Assembly: GCA_030446525.1 (NCBI GenBank)
Contig: JAUJNC010000090.1
Coordinates: forward strand, 1 to 17,805
Direction: 5' to 3'
Source of the DNA: Armatimonadaceae bacterium
GTDB lineage: Bacteria > Armatimonadota > Armatimonadia > Armatimonadales > Armatimonadaceae
Length of the DNA: 17,805 bases
This document shows, piece after piece, positions 1 to 7,307 of this stretch. A program made the translations under genes and the position numbers. A model generated the notes under the pieces. That model was not told where the DNA came from and did no database searches. It saw nothing but the letters and a program-made list of their open reading frames with translations. Positions within the stretch are counted from its first letter, which is position 1; each line of letters starts with the position of its first letter.

Positions 1-366
1 CTCGGACAGCGCGGCTACGGCGACCTGCCCGGTTACCTGAAGGGGTGCGACGTGGCCCTGGTGCCGTTCGCGCTCTCGGACGCGACGCGGTATCTTTCGC
101 CGACGAAGACGCTGGAGTACTTCGCGGCCCGAAGGCCGGTGGTCTCGACGCCGATCCAGGACATTGTGGACCACTACACCGACGCCGCCCGGATCGCGCA
201 CACGCCCCACGAGTTCGTGCGTGCCTGCGAGGCCGCTTTATCCGGGGATAACGCGGAGCGGCTTGCGGCGGGGGAGCGCCACGCCCGGGCGCAGACCTGG
301 GACAACATCGTGCTGCAGATGCGCGACCTGCTCGACCGAGCCGTGGCAAAGAACCTGAGCCTGTAG
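1..366 (+). CDS. Glycosyltransferase, GT4-like, C-terminal part (5' truncated by window edge)
   Basis: The reading frame is open from base 1 and gives about 121 residues before the TAG. It contains the typical C-terminal signature of GT-B retaining glycosyltransferases: a GYGDLPGYLKGCDVALVPF stretch, then SPTKTLEYFAARRPVVSTPI. In this family the latter holds the nucleotide-sugar-binding E(x7)E-type region. The LEYFAA-RPVVST segment is the best family marker. Such enzymes transfer a sugar from an NDP-sugar to a lipid or glycan acceptor at the inner face of the membrane. Acceptor and sugar cannot be read from this fragment. The N-terminal domain lies outside the window. A predicted C-terminal helix (WDNIVLQMRDLLDRAV) closes the protein, as is usual for GT-B folds. 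Family assignment is firm; specificity is unknown. Confidence 0.85.
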   Translation, partial: LGQRGYGDLPGYLKGCDVALVPFALSDATRYLSPTKTLEYFAARRPVVSTPIQDIVDHYTDAARIAHTPHEFVRACEAALSGDNAERLAAGERHARAQTWDNIVLQMRDLLDRAVAKNLSL

Positions 367-439
367 GGGCGCTTCCCGAGATTTGTTGGCCTCTCGGCCG
401 GCGCCGCTTCGGCAAGACAAGCGCCGCGACAAATCCGAC

Positions 440-545
440 TTCCCTCGGTCAGGGCCTGCGCCGCGAGGATAACGTCAATGTCGAGCTTCTTAGGATCCCC
501 GTAGGAGTTCCCGGACGCGGGCGAAATCTTTTTGGTGAAAGTGGA
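440..545 (-). pseudogene. Probable remnant of a PIN-domain nuclease (C-terminal piece)
   Basis: The gap between the glycosyltransferase and the DinB gene (367-629) has no plus-strand gene. On the minus strand one frame reads YGDPKKLDIDVILAAQAL followed by TEGSR. This resembles the C-terminal part of PIN nucleases, in which an acidic residue in a D-x-x-I-x-A-A-Q-A helix is part of the metal site and is followed by a strand ending in TTNVGHL. Downstream in the same frame a weak PTNLG is found. No start, no upstream domain and no antitoxin partner are visible, so this is at most a relic. The match is by eye on about 35 residues and could be coincidental. Confidence 0.33.
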
Positions 546-629
546 GGAGGACGAGCAGGAATCGTGGGCGGCTCCGGTGAACCAATTGCAGGCAAACTTA
601 AGTATGAATGCCACAGGAGGAGAGCAGCC

Positions 630-1127
630 ATGCAACAAGTAGTGGGACGACCGCACGCCGAGCGCCTGCGCCACGACCTGGACGAGATCCGCACCGAGCT
701 GGCCCAGGTGGTCAAAGAACTCGCGCCCGAGGGGTTCGACTGGGCGCCGCGCCCGCACATGAGGAGCTGCAAGCAGCTGCTGCAGGAAATCGGCACGATG
801 GAGGAGCTGAGCCGCCGCTGGGTGACGCACCGGGATCTGCCGGACTGGGAGGCGACCTCGCAGGCGTTGGACAAGGAGAGCGCCGAAGCCACCCTGTCCT
901 CACTGGAGGCGGTCCGAGCCGAGACGCTGGCGTACCTGAGCGGCTGCACCGAGGAGGAGTTAGAAACGCCGATCCCGATACCGCAAGAGTGGCAGCAGCA
1001 CTTCGACGGCGCGAGCGTGATCGAGCCTGAGGAGCTGCTGCGCCGGGTGGCGCGCCACGAGTACTACCACCTGGGCCAGCTCGTCACGTACAGCTTCCTG
1101 CGCGCCGACAGCCCTCAAAAGGCGTAA
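630..1127 (+). CDS. DinB-fold (DinB/YfiT-like) protein
   Basis: The protein has 165 residues, the usual length for the DinB four-helix-bundle superfamily. I chose ATG 630 because an AGGAGGAG ribosome-binding site lies 7 bases upstream; an in-frame start at 564 has no such site and would add residues unlike the family. The clearest family mark is RHEYYHLGQL near the C-terminus, with H143 and H147 forming the HxxxH half of the usual metal-binding triad. The N-terminal histidine expected around residue 50 is not evident (the segment reads LLQEIGTMEE), so metal binding may be altered or use Glu. Relatives include bacillithiol/mycothiol-dependent transferases and many of unknown function, so no reaction is assigned. 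The gene stands alone, followed by a strong hairpin. Confidence 0.75.
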   Translation: MQQVVGRPHAERLRHDLDEIRTELAQVVKELAPEGFDWAPRPHMRSCKQLLQEIGTMEELSRRWVTHRDLPDWEATSQALDKESAEATLSSLEAVRAETLAYLSGCTEEELETPIPIPQEWQQHFDGASVIEPEELLRRVARHEYYHLGQLVTYSFLRADSPQKA

Positions 1128-1162
1128 CCCCGCCAGCATCCGGCAACGCGGTGAAAGAGGAC

Positions 1163-1190
1163 GGAGGGCCGGCAAGTTCGCCGGCCCTCC
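1163..1190. terminator. Strong hairpin between converging genes
   Basis: An 11-bp perfect inverted repeat (GGAGGGCCGGC / GCCGGCCCTCC) surrounds a 6-base loop. It lies 35 bases after the DinB stop and about 180 bases after the end of the minus-strand permease, so it could stop transcription from both sides. There is no U-run in either direction, so it is not a classical intrinsic terminator. The rest of 1191-1367 holds only a small 7-bp hairpin (1229-1246) and no gene I can support. Confidence 0.5.
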
Positions 1191-1367
1191 TGCTATGCCG
1201 GGCACAGGACGTTATCATCATCGCCGGCGTCCTGCGTCGGCAGGACATCGTCACGCCGTTCTACGCCTTCCTCGCCCGACGCATGCGGACACGATGGTGG
1301 GCGGCAAGAGCAGCGTTCCGTTGAAGCCAGTATCCACCATGGTCCCAACCGTCTGCTCTGGCGATCG

Positions 1368-2666
1368 TCAGCGGCCGCCCAGGCCCGTCAGCGACACGCC
1401 CTCGATGAAATAGCGCTGGGTGAAGAAGAACAACACGATGATCGGCAGGACGACCAGGGTCGAGGCGGCCATCAGGAGGCCCGGCTCGCCGCTGTTCTGC
1501 TGCTGGTAGAGCTGCAGGGCGTAGGCCAGCGGCATCTTCTCGGGCGAGGAGAGATAGATGAGCGGGCCCTGGAAGTTGTTCCAGGCGCCCAGCACGGCCA
1601 TGATGGCGATCGCCGCCAGGGCCGGCTTGACCAGGGGCAGCATCACGCGCCAGTAGACGCCCAGCGGCCCGCAGCCGTCGATCTTGGCGGCGTCCTCCAG
1701 CTCGGTCGGGATCGAGAGGAAGAACTGGCGCAAAAGGAAGATATTGAACGCGGACCCGAAGAACGCGGGCACCCAGAGCGGCCGCAGCGTGTCGATCCAG
1801 CCCAGGCCGCGGTAGATCAAAAACTGCGGCATCATGGTCACGGCGCCGGGGATCATCATGGTGGAAAGCAAGACCACGAACAGCAGGTTCTTGCCGGGCC
1901 AGCGCAGGCGCGCGAACGAGTAGGCCACCAGCGACGACGAGAGCAGGGTGCCCGCCACGGTCATCAGGGTCAGGAACAGGGTGTTCAGCAGGAAACGGAG
2001 GCCGTAAAAGGTTTCGGCCGGCAGGTACTCGAGCGCCTCGGGATAGTTCTCCCAGCGCGGCGCGACCCGGCGGATTTTCGCCAGATCCTTGCGCTCGGCG
2101 ACGAAGATCTGCCCCTCGTACGCGGCCGGCGCGATCCCCCGCACCCGCACCTGACCCGACGGCAGGTCGGCGATCTCGGCCACCCGCACCCGGACTCCCC
2201 CAGGCCGCCACCACGAAAGTCCCGCCGGCCGGCCCTCCGCGTTTTTCACGGCCCCGGTCGTCGCCTGCTGCGTCGGGACCCAGACGGGCGGGAAGACGGC
2301 CATCTCTTCGTCCGTCTTGAGCGACGTGGACAGCAGCCAGGCGAAGGGGATCAGGAACAGGAACGACCCGGCGAGCAGGGCCAGATGCGCCGCGGACAGC
2401 TTCACGGTACGGGCCGCGTGCGCCCCGTTGCGCGACACGCGCCGCACGATGCTCGCCGCGCCGAGACCCGCGCCGAGCGCCGACAGCGCGACAACATAAG
2501 GGTCGCCTGTGCCAAAGGCGGCGGCCCCGAAACCGGCGGCAAGGACGGCGCTCAGGCCGACCATCCCCGGCCGCAGAGCGCGCGCCGAGGCGATCACGGC
2601 GCCCGCCAGGTACGCGGCGGCGACCAGGCCGAGGACGAGGGCGACGAGCCAGGCGAAGGCGGTCAT
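1368..2666 (-). CDS. Carbohydrate ABC transporter permease (MalG/CUT1 type) with extra N-terminal helices and an extracytoplasmic insertion
   Basis: This 432-residue membrane protein is much longer than the usual MalG-type subunit of about 280. The core from about 225 onward is standard: FLLNTLF, MMIPGAVTMMPQF, then the ATPase-contacting EAA loop (ELEDAAKIDGCGPLGVYWRV, about 322-341), ending with FFTQRYFIEGVSLTGLGG. Added features are three predicted helices at 1-76, each pair separated by basic cytoplasmic-type loops (RALRPG, RRVSRN), and a roughly 100-residue segment (120-218) between the first core helix and the next one. That segment would sit outside the membrane, next to the binding protein. 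The ATG overlaps the TGA of the upstream fusion gene by 4 bp (ATGA), implying translational coupling. It should pair with the fused permease to form the pore. No ATP-binding subunit gene is in the window. Substrate is probably an oligosaccharide, by family only. Confidence 0.9.
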   Translation of the reverse strand: MTAFAWLVALVLGLVAAAYLAGAVIASARALRPGMVGLSAVLAAGFGAAAFGTGDPYVVALSALGAGLGAASIVRRVSRNGAHAARTVKLSAAHLALLAGSFLFLIPFAWLLSTSLKTDEEMAVFPPVWVPTQQATTGAVKNAEGRPAGLSWWRPGGVRVRVAEIADLPSGQVRVRGIAPAAYEGQIFVAERKDLAKIRRVAPRWENYPEALEYLPAETFYGLRFLLNTLFLTLMTVAGTLLSSSLVAYSFARLRWPGKNLLFVVLLSTMMIPGAVTMMPQFLIYRGLGWIDTLRPLWVPAFFGSAFNIFLLRQFFLSIPTELEDAAKIDGCGPLGVYWRVMLPLVKPALAAIAIMAVLGAWNNFQGPLIYLSSPEKMPLAYALQLYQQQNSGEPGLLMAASTLVVLPIIVLFFFTQRYFIEGVSLTGLGGR

Positions 2667-5077
2667 TTCCGGTCCGCCTCGTAGTGCACCCAGTACTTCT
2701 GCGCCTGCCATTGCAGCAGGGTGAGCGCCAGGATGATGACGAAAAGCACCCAGGCGATGGCGCTCGCGTAGCCCATCCGGAAGTAGCGGAAAGCGTTGTT
2801 GAACAGGTACAGGACCGGGACCAGCAGCGAGTCGAGCGGCCCGGCGCTGCCGTTGCCGCCGCCCAGCACATACACGCGGTCGAACTCCTGCACGGCGTGG
2901 ATCGTGCCCATGACCAGCTGGAAGAAGATGTAGGGCGAGAGCATCGGCAGGGTGACGTGCCGGAACCGCCCCCAACCCCGGGCCCCGTCGATCTGTGCGG
3001 CCTCGTACAGGCTCTGCGGCACGCCCTGCAGGCCGGCCAGCCACAGGATCATCCCGCCGCCCGCGCCCCAGAGCCCCTGCAGGATCAGGCCCTGCCGGGC
3101 CCACTCCGGGACCCCGAACCAGCCCGGCGGCAGCCAGCCGAACCACTCGGTGAGGGTGGACTTCCACAGCGCGTTGAGCAGCCCCTTGTTCGGGTCCCCC
3201 GCCAGGAGCCACGCCCACAACACGGCCGAGGCGACGGCGGGGACGATGGACGGGATGTAGAACGCGGTCCGGTACCATGCCATGCCCTTGACTTTCATGT
3301 TGAGCAGGAGGGCGATGGACAGACCCGTCGCGATCCCGAGCGGGATGCCGACGACGGAAAGGAACGCCACGTTGTACAGCGCCTTGCCGACGAGCTCGCG
3401 GTCGTCGGTGAAGAGCGTGTGGAAGTTGGCCATCCCGACGTAGCGCGGCGGGTGGAGCACGTCGTAGTCGCAAAACGCGAACAGGATCGACACCAGGATC
3501 GGCCCGGCGGTCAGCAGCAGAAAGCCGAACAGCCACGGGGCCACCATCAGGTAGCCCGCGACGGCCTCGCGCTTTGCCATGCGCGAGTCGCCGAGCTGGC
3601 GGCGGATGCAGGTCGGGGCGAAGACGAGGCCCAGGAGAAGCGCCGCGCCCAGAAGGGTCACGGGCCCGGTGAAGGAGAAGAACGGCAGCTCCTCGCGGGC
3701 GAACGCCTTGTCGAGGGCCTTCTGCACCAGGGCCCGCTGCTCGCCCAGGGCCGCCTGCGGCGTCTGCGCGTGTGCGCTCGCCCGCTCGAAGGCGCGGACG
3801 TGCGCGTCCCAGAGCGTCTGCCCGATGAAGGTGACGGGCCGGTACTTGCCCGCGGGCAGTATGTCCATGAACGCCTTTTGCGCGGCGTAAAGCCGCGGGC
3901 TTTCGGGCGGGAACGTGCGCAGCAGCACGTCGTTGACCTTGCGGTTGGCGGTGAGGGTGAAGACGAAGGGGCGCCCCTTCTCCTCGTTGTATTTTTTCTG
4001 CGCCCGGTTCTGGAGGACGTAGGACTGCTCCGAAGTCATCCACCGGATGAAGCGCCACGCCGCGTCGGGGTGGCGCGCGCCCACGGGGATGGCGAAGGAG
4101 AAGCCGCCGACCCAGGTGATGTAGGGCGGCTCGCCCCGGAAACGTTCTTCGCCCTGGAGCCGCCCGGCGGGCACGGGCGCGGGCGCGACGGCGAAGTCCA
4201 GGCTGGGGGCGAAGCGCGCGATGCGCGGCAGGACCCACGACCCGTGGATCACCATGCCGATCTTGCCGGTATAGAACGGATCCTGCTCGTCGGTCTGGAA
4301 GCCGCTCTGGAAGACGGACACCTTGTCGAAGCCGCCGAGCGCGTCGTAGACGTCCGTCATGTACTGCAGCGCCCGGACGGTGTGCGGGTTGTCCAGGGTG
4401 CAGGTGCGGCCGTCCGGGCTCAGGAACTCCCCGCCGTTCTGCCACGAATACAGGTAGAGCCACGAGTTGCCGTAGTTGGGGATGAAGCCGATCCGCTGGT
4501 ACGTCCCGTCAGGGTTGAGCCGGGTCAGCCGCTTCGCGTAGTCCTTCAGCTCGTCCCAGGTGCGCGGGGGGCGGTCGGGATCCAGCCCCGCCTCGCGGAA
4601 GATGTCGCGGTTGTAGAACAGGAGCCGGCCGTCGATGCCGGTGGGGATGGCGTAGACCTTACCCTGGTAGACGGCCTCTTTCCAGGCGGCGGGGTAGTAG
4701 TTCCCTTCCCGGATCGCGCCCGGGTCGTCTTCCTGGGCCCGGAGGAACCGGTCCAGGGGCTGGAACGTGCCCCGCGACGCCCAGTCGCCGATGGTGAAGC
4801 GGTCCTGGTGGATCACGTCGGGCGGCACGCCGCCCACGATCGAGGTCATGAGCTTCTGCGGGTTCATCGCGCCCGCGCCCATGGAAAGCAGCGAAACGTC
4901 GACGTCAGGGTTGCGCCGCTCGAACTCGGCCACCTGCGCATCGAGCCCGGCCGTCTCCCTGCCGGATTGCAGCCCCCAGACGACGAGCTTGGTCCTGCGC
5001 GGCGCGGCCTGCGCGGAACCGGTGAGCCAAAGGGAAAGGGCGGCGAAGAGCAGAACGATGCGGCGGTTGCGTAGCAA
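2663..5077 (-). CDS. Fused solute-binding protein and sugar ABC permease (SBP-TM tether-MalF type)
   Basis: One uninterrupted frame encodes about 804 residues. Residues 1-24 form a signal peptide (RNRRIVLLFAALSLWLTG, cleavage after AQA). Residues 27-460 are a family-1 extracellular sugar-binding protein (KLVVWGLQSG, YAIPTGIDGRLLFYNRDIF, TWDELKDYAKRL, FAIPVGARHPDAAWRFIRWM). Residues 466-490 form an added transmembrane helix, followed by the basic loop IRRQLGDSR. From M500 a complete MalF-type permease follows (GYLMVAPWLFGFLLLTAGP, EAA loop YEAAQIDGARGWGRF at 691-705). The topology works: the binding domain is exported, the tether crosses outside-to-in, and the permease then starts in the cytoplasm. 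No ATG lies near the signal peptide; TTG 5077 is my choice, and CTG 5089 just after GGAGG is the alternative. It follows rplA after a palindromic repeat. Separate SBP and permease genes are the norm. Confidence 0.88.
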   Translation of the reverse strand: MLRNRRIVLLFAALSLWLTGSAQAAPRRTKLVVWGLQSGRETAGLDAQVAEFERRNPDVDVSLLSMGAGAMNPQKLMTSIVGGVPPDVIHQDRFTIGDWASRGTFQPLDRFLRAQEDDPGAIREGNYYPAAWKEAVYQGKVYAIPTGIDGRLLFYNRDIFREAGLDPDRPPRTWDELKDYAKRLTRLNPDGTYQRIGFIPNYGNSWLYLYSWQNGGEFLSPDGRTCTLDNPHTVRALQYMTDVYDALGGFDKVSVFQSGFQTDEQDPFYTGKIGMVIHGSWVLPRIARFAPSLDFAVAPAPVPAGRLQGEERFRGEPPYITWVGGFSFAIPVGARHPDAAWRFIRWMTSEQSYVLQNRAQKKYNEEKGRPFVFTLTANRKVNDVLLRTFPPESPRLYAAQKAFMDILPAGKYRPVTFIGQTLWDAHVRAFERASAHAQTPQAALGEQRALVQKALDKAFAREELPFFSFTGPVTLLGAALLLGLVFAPTCIRRQLGDSRMAKREAVAGYLMVAPWLFGFLLLTAGPILVSILFAFCDYDVLHPPRYVGMANFHTLFTDDRELVGKALYNVAFLSVVGIPLGIATGLSIALLLNMKVKGMAWYRTAFYIPSIVPAVASAVLWAWLLAGDPNKGLLNALWKSTLTEWFGWLPPGWFGVPEWARQGLILQGLWGAGGGMILWLAGLQGVPQSLYEAAQIDGARGWGRFRHVTLPMLSPYIFFQLVMGTIHAVQEFDRVYVLGGGNGSAGPLDSLLVPVLYLFNNAFRYFRMGYASAIAWVLFVIILALTLLQWQAQKYWVHYEADRK

Positions 5078-5090
5078 GGGCGTTATCAGT

Positions 5091-5115
5091 CCCCCTCCCC
5101 GGCACGGGGAGGGGG
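5091..5115. repeat. Intergenic GC-rich palindrome after rplA
   Basis: This is a perfect inverted repeat with 10-bp arms (CCCCCTCCCC / GGGGAGGGGG) and a 5-base centre. It sits 12 bases after the rplA stop and just before the SBP-permease start. Read on the minus strand, its second arm supplies the only GGAGG near the start of the fusion gene, so folding would hide the ribosome-binding site. It lacks a U-run. A related element is at 6388-6435. Such C-rich/G-rich intergenic palindromes are dispersed repeats in many genomes. Confidence 0.6.
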
Positions 5116-5127
5116 CTAAGGCAGAGA

Positions 5128-5850
5128 TTACCTTTCCATGCTCGCCTGGGCGCGCTGCGCATCGATGTCCACGCCCGGGCCCATGCTGGACGAGATCGTG
5201 ATCTTGCGCAGGTAGCGCCCCTTGGACGTGGCCGGCTTGGCCTTCACCAGGGTGCCGATCATCACGTTGAGGTTTTCCAGGAGCTGGTCCGTCGGGAAGG
5301 ACACCTTGCCGATCGGCGCGTGGACGATCCCCGCCTTCTCGACGCGGTACTGGACCCGGGTCGCCTTCTTGATCGACGAAACGACGCGGGCGACGTCGGG
5401 GGTGACCGTCCCGGACTTGGGGTTGGGCATGCGCGGCCCCAGCGTCCGGCCCAGCCGGCCGACCAGCGGCATCATGTCCGGCGTGGCCACGAGGACGTCG
5501 AAGTCCCGCCAGCCGTTCTGGATCTTGGTGATCAGGTCCTCCGCGCCCACGGTGTCCGCCCCGGCCGCCTGTGCGGCCTCGGCGGCCGCGCCCCGCGCGA
5601 ACACGGCCACCTTCTGGGTCTTGCCCGTGCCGTGCGGCAGGTCGGTCGTCCCGCGCACCACCTGGTCGCCCTGGCGCGGGTCCACGCCCAGGCGCACGGC
5701 GACGTCCACGGTCTCGTCGAACTTGGTCGACGCGGTGGACTTCACCGCTTCCAGCGCTTCCACAGGCTCGTACTCTTTCTTCGGGTCCACTTTGGCGGCT
5801 TCCGCCTTGTACCGCTTGGAAACGACGTGCTTGCGATCTTGCTTGCGCAT
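5128..5850 (-). CDS. rplA: 50S ribosomal protein L1
   Basis: This 240-residue protein matches L1 over its full length. It has the N-terminal domain I segment ([20 protein letters not shown], then [20 protein letters not shown]), the highly conserved [13 protein letters not shown], and the domain II stretch [20 protein letters not shown]. It ends with [21 protein letters not shown]1 binds 23S rRNA at the mobile L1 stalk and assists release of E-site tRNA; in many bacteria it also represses its own operon by binding mRNA. The start ATG 5850 follows an AAGGAG site that overlaps the rplK stop, so the two are closely coupled (12-base gap). Unusually, the next gene downstream is a sugar transporter rather than rplJ. 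Confidence 0.97.
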   Translation of the reverse strand: MRKQDRKHVVSKRYKAEAAKVDPKKEYEPVEALEAVKSTASTKFDETVDVAVRLGVDPRQGDQVVRGTTDLPHGTGKTQKVAVFARGAAAEAAQAAGADTVGAEDLITKIQNGWRDFDVLVATPDMMPLVGRLGRTLGPRMPNPKSGTVTPDVARVVSSIKKATRVQYRVEKAGIVHAPIGKVSFPTDQLLENLNVMIGTLVKAKPATSKGRYLRKITISSSMGPGVDIDAQRAQASMER

Positions 5851-5862
5851 CTCTAAATCTCC

Positions 5863-6288
5863 TTACCCGGTGATGTCGACGCCCATCGAGCGGGCCGTCC
5901 CCTCGATGACCCGCATCGCGCCGTCGATGTCGTTGGCGTTCAGATCCGGCAGCTTGGTTTCGGCGATCTGGCGCAGCTGGTCGCGGGACAGCGCGCCCAC
6001 CTTGGTGCGGTTGGGCGTGCCCGACCCGGCCGCGACGCCCAGCGCCTTTTTGATCAGGTCGGCGGCGGGCGGGGTCTTGGTGATGAAGGTGAACGACCGG
6101 TCGTCGTAGATCGTGATCTCGACCGGGACGATCGACCCGATCATCGGGGCGGTGCGCTCGTTGTAGCCCTTGATGAACTCCATCATGTTGATGCCGTAGC
6201 CGCCCAGCGCGGGGCCCACGGGCGGCGCGGGCGTCGCCTTGCCCGCGTTGATCTTGAGCTTTTCGAACCCCACAACTTTCTTTGCAAA
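5863..6288 (-). CDS. rplK: 50S ribosomal protein L11 (start codon unclear)
   Basis: The conserved part is 141 codons, the normal L11 length: [60 protein letters not shown], and the C-terminal RNA-binding end [15 protein letters not shown]11 forms the base of the L7/L12 stalk and the GTPase-associated centre. The oddity is the start. The family begins M-A-K-K, but the codon before GCA-AAG-AAA here is TTT (6288-6286). An in-frame TTG lies only at 6357, after a junk-like leader, and GTG 6273 would remove conserved residues. AAGGA lies 8 bases before an out-of-frame TTG (6287-6285), so loss of one G from TTG-GCA would explain everything. Coordinates here mark the conserved domain, not a verified start. 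Confidence 0.9.
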   Translation of the reverse strand, partial: FAKKVVGFEKLKINAGKATPAPPVGPALGGYGINMMEFIKGYNERTAPMIGSIVPVEITIYDDRSFTFITKTPPAADLIKKALGVAAGSGTPNRTKVGALSRDQLRQIAETKLPDLNANDIDGAMRVIEGTARSMGVDITG

Positions 6289-6387
6289 AAAGTAATCCTT
6301 GTAGTGGTATCGACAGACCCCTCTGCCGAGGCCAGGGCCCCCACACGTTTGCCGCAAAGCGGGCCGCTGTCTCCTACGGACTTGCCC

Positions 6388-6435
6388 CCTCTAATCTCCC
6401 CTTCCCCGGAGCGGAGAGGGGGCCGGGGGGAGAGG
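6388..6435. repeat. Intergenic C-rich/G-rich palindromic repeat between nusG and rplK
   Basis: The element runs from CCTCT at 6388 to AGAGG at 6435, with further inner complementary blocks of C and G (CTCCCC..., GGGG...). It abuts the nusG stop codon. It shares its CCCCTCCCC/GGGGAGGGG theme with the element at 5091-5115. The style is that of widely dispersed intergenic palindromes, so more copies are expected elsewhere in the genome. In the operon transcript it would make a hairpin between nusG and rplK that could protect mRNA ends or pause transcription. Function is not shown by the sequence. Confidence 0.55.
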
Positions 6436-6960
6436 TCAGATCTTCTCGACCTGGTTGAAGTCCAGCTCGACGGGCGTGTCGCGGCCGAAGATGGAGATCA
6501 GAACGCGCAGCTTTTCGCGATGCTCGTTGACGTCCTCAATCTTGCCGCTGAAGTCGGCGAAAGGCCCGGCGGTGACGCGCACGACCTGCCCCTTTTCCCA
6601 CGTCGTCTTGGGCCGGGGGGCGACCCCCTCGACGGCGTCGAGGATGGCCTGCACCTCGCCGCGTTGGAGGGGGACCGGCTTGTTGCCCGAAGAAACAAAA
6701 CCGGTGACGCCCGTGGTGCTCTTGACCAGGTACCACGTCGCGTCGTCCAGGACCATGTCGATCAGCACGTACCCGGGGAAGACCTTGCGCTTGACCTCGG
6801 TCTTCTTACCGGCGCGGTTGCGTATCTCGGTGTCGGTGGGCACGAGGATCCGGAAGATCTTATCCTTCAGGCTCATGCTCTCGGCCCGGCGCTCGATGTT
6901 GGTCTTGACCTTGTTCTCGTGACCGGAGTAGGTGTGGACCGCGTACCAATGTCGCTGCAT
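6436..6960 (-). CDS. nusG: Transcription termination/antitermination factor NusG
   Basis: This is a 174-residue NusG with both domains. The N-terminal NGN domain begins HWYAVHTYSGHENKVKTNI and contains the RNA-polymerase-contacting VFPGYVLIDM and TTGVTGFVSSG. The C-terminal KOW domain begins EKGQVVRVTAGPFADFSGKI and ends FGRDTPVELDFNQVEKI. NusG binds the RNA polymerase clamp, suppresses or modulates pausing, and connects to Rho or to ribosomal protein S10. I use ATG 6960; GTG 6975 in frame would add five residues and has no better ribosome-binding site. It lies 24 bases after secE in the classic secE-nusG-rplK-rplA order. Confidence 0.97.
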   Translation of the reverse strand: MQRHWYAVHTYSGHENKVKTNIERRAESMSLKDKIFRILVPTDTEIRNRAGKKTEVKRKVFPGYVLIDMVLDDATWYLVKSTTGVTGFVSSGNKPVPLQRGEVQAILDAVEGVAPRPKTTWEKGQVVRVTAGPFADFSGKIEDVNEHREKLRVLISIFGRDTPVELDFNQVEKI

Positions 6961-6984
6961 GGAAGTAGATACCACCCGATTCTG

Positions 6985-7218
6985 CTACGCCCCGAACCCG
7001 ATCCGGCGGGTGATCCAGGACAGGACGGCGTCCAGAGCGCCGACGTACACGGCCACGATCGCGATCACCGCCAGCACGACCTGCGTGAGCCGTATCAGCT
7101 CGGCGCGGGTGGGCCACGTCGCCTTGCGGAGCTCCTCACGCACGCCGCGCAGGTACTCCGTGATGCCGCCCAGCGACGGGCCGCGGCGCGCCGTCTTGGC
7201 TATCGGAACGTTCGCCAT
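6985..7218 (-). CDS. secE: Preprotein translocase subunit SecE
   Basis: This 77-residue protein is the short, single-helix type of SecE. The amphipathic segment YLRGVREELRKATWPTRAEL (about 22-41) is the conserved SecY-binding surface, with the invariant KATWPTR core. One transmembrane helix follows (TQVVLAVIAIVAVYVGALDA). SecE clamps SecY in the SecYEG channel at the inner membrane. The ATG is preceded by GGAAAG at suitable distance. It is the first gene of the operon, read from a consensus promoter at 7308-7336 through a hairpin-rich leader. Confidence 0.96.
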   Translation of the reverse strand: MANVPIAKTARRGPSLGGITEYLRGVREELRKATWPTRAELIRLTQVVLAVIAIVAVYVGALDAVLSWITRRIGFGA

Positions 7219-7231
7219 TGGGTTACTTTCC

Positions 7232-7250
7232 GGGCGGGCGACCCCCGCCC
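7232..7250 (-). promoter_or_regulatory. Second leader hairpin just upstream of secE
   Basis: On the minus strand the leader contains GGGCGGG-GGTCG-CCCGCCC, a 7-bp perfect GC stem. It ends about 13 bases before the secE ATG and immediately before the GGAAAG ribosome-binding site. Together with the terminator-like hairpin at 7266-7302 it makes a structured leader of about 80 nt. It may affect ribosome access to secE. Role is inferred. Confidence 0.45.
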
Positions 7251-7265
7251 TGCTCGCAAATCATC

Positions 7266-7302
7266 AAAAAAGAACAGGGTGCGCTTGATTCGCCCCTGTT
7301 CC
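7266..7302 (-). terminator. Terminator-like hairpin with U-run in the secE leader (putative attenuator)
   Basis: Read on the minus strand, GAACAGGG-GCG pairs with CGC-A-CCCTGTTC (11 bp with one bulged A, 7-base loop) and is followed by six T residues (plus-strand A-run 7266-7271). This has the form of an intrinsic terminator. The only upstream promoter I see for this strand is at 7308-7336, and its predicted start is at about 7301, so the RNA would begin with the terminator stem. The plus strand has no U-run after the hairpin, so it does not serve rnz. A regulated attenuator for secE-nusG-rplK-rplA is the simplest reading. Confidence 0.65.
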
Positions 7303-7307
7303 TTGCT

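Noticed and set aside
1201..1320. Short plus-strand frame reading DVIIIAGVLRRQDIVTPFYA after the DinB gene
   Set aside because: No start, no ribosome-binding site and no recognised family; too short to support as a gene or remnant.
2684..5074. Long plus-strand open frame of 796 codons opposite the SBP-permease gene
   Set aside because: It is rich in Arg, Gly, Pro, Glu and His without any family pattern, as expected for an antisense shadow of a GC-rich gene; the minus strand carries clear domains.
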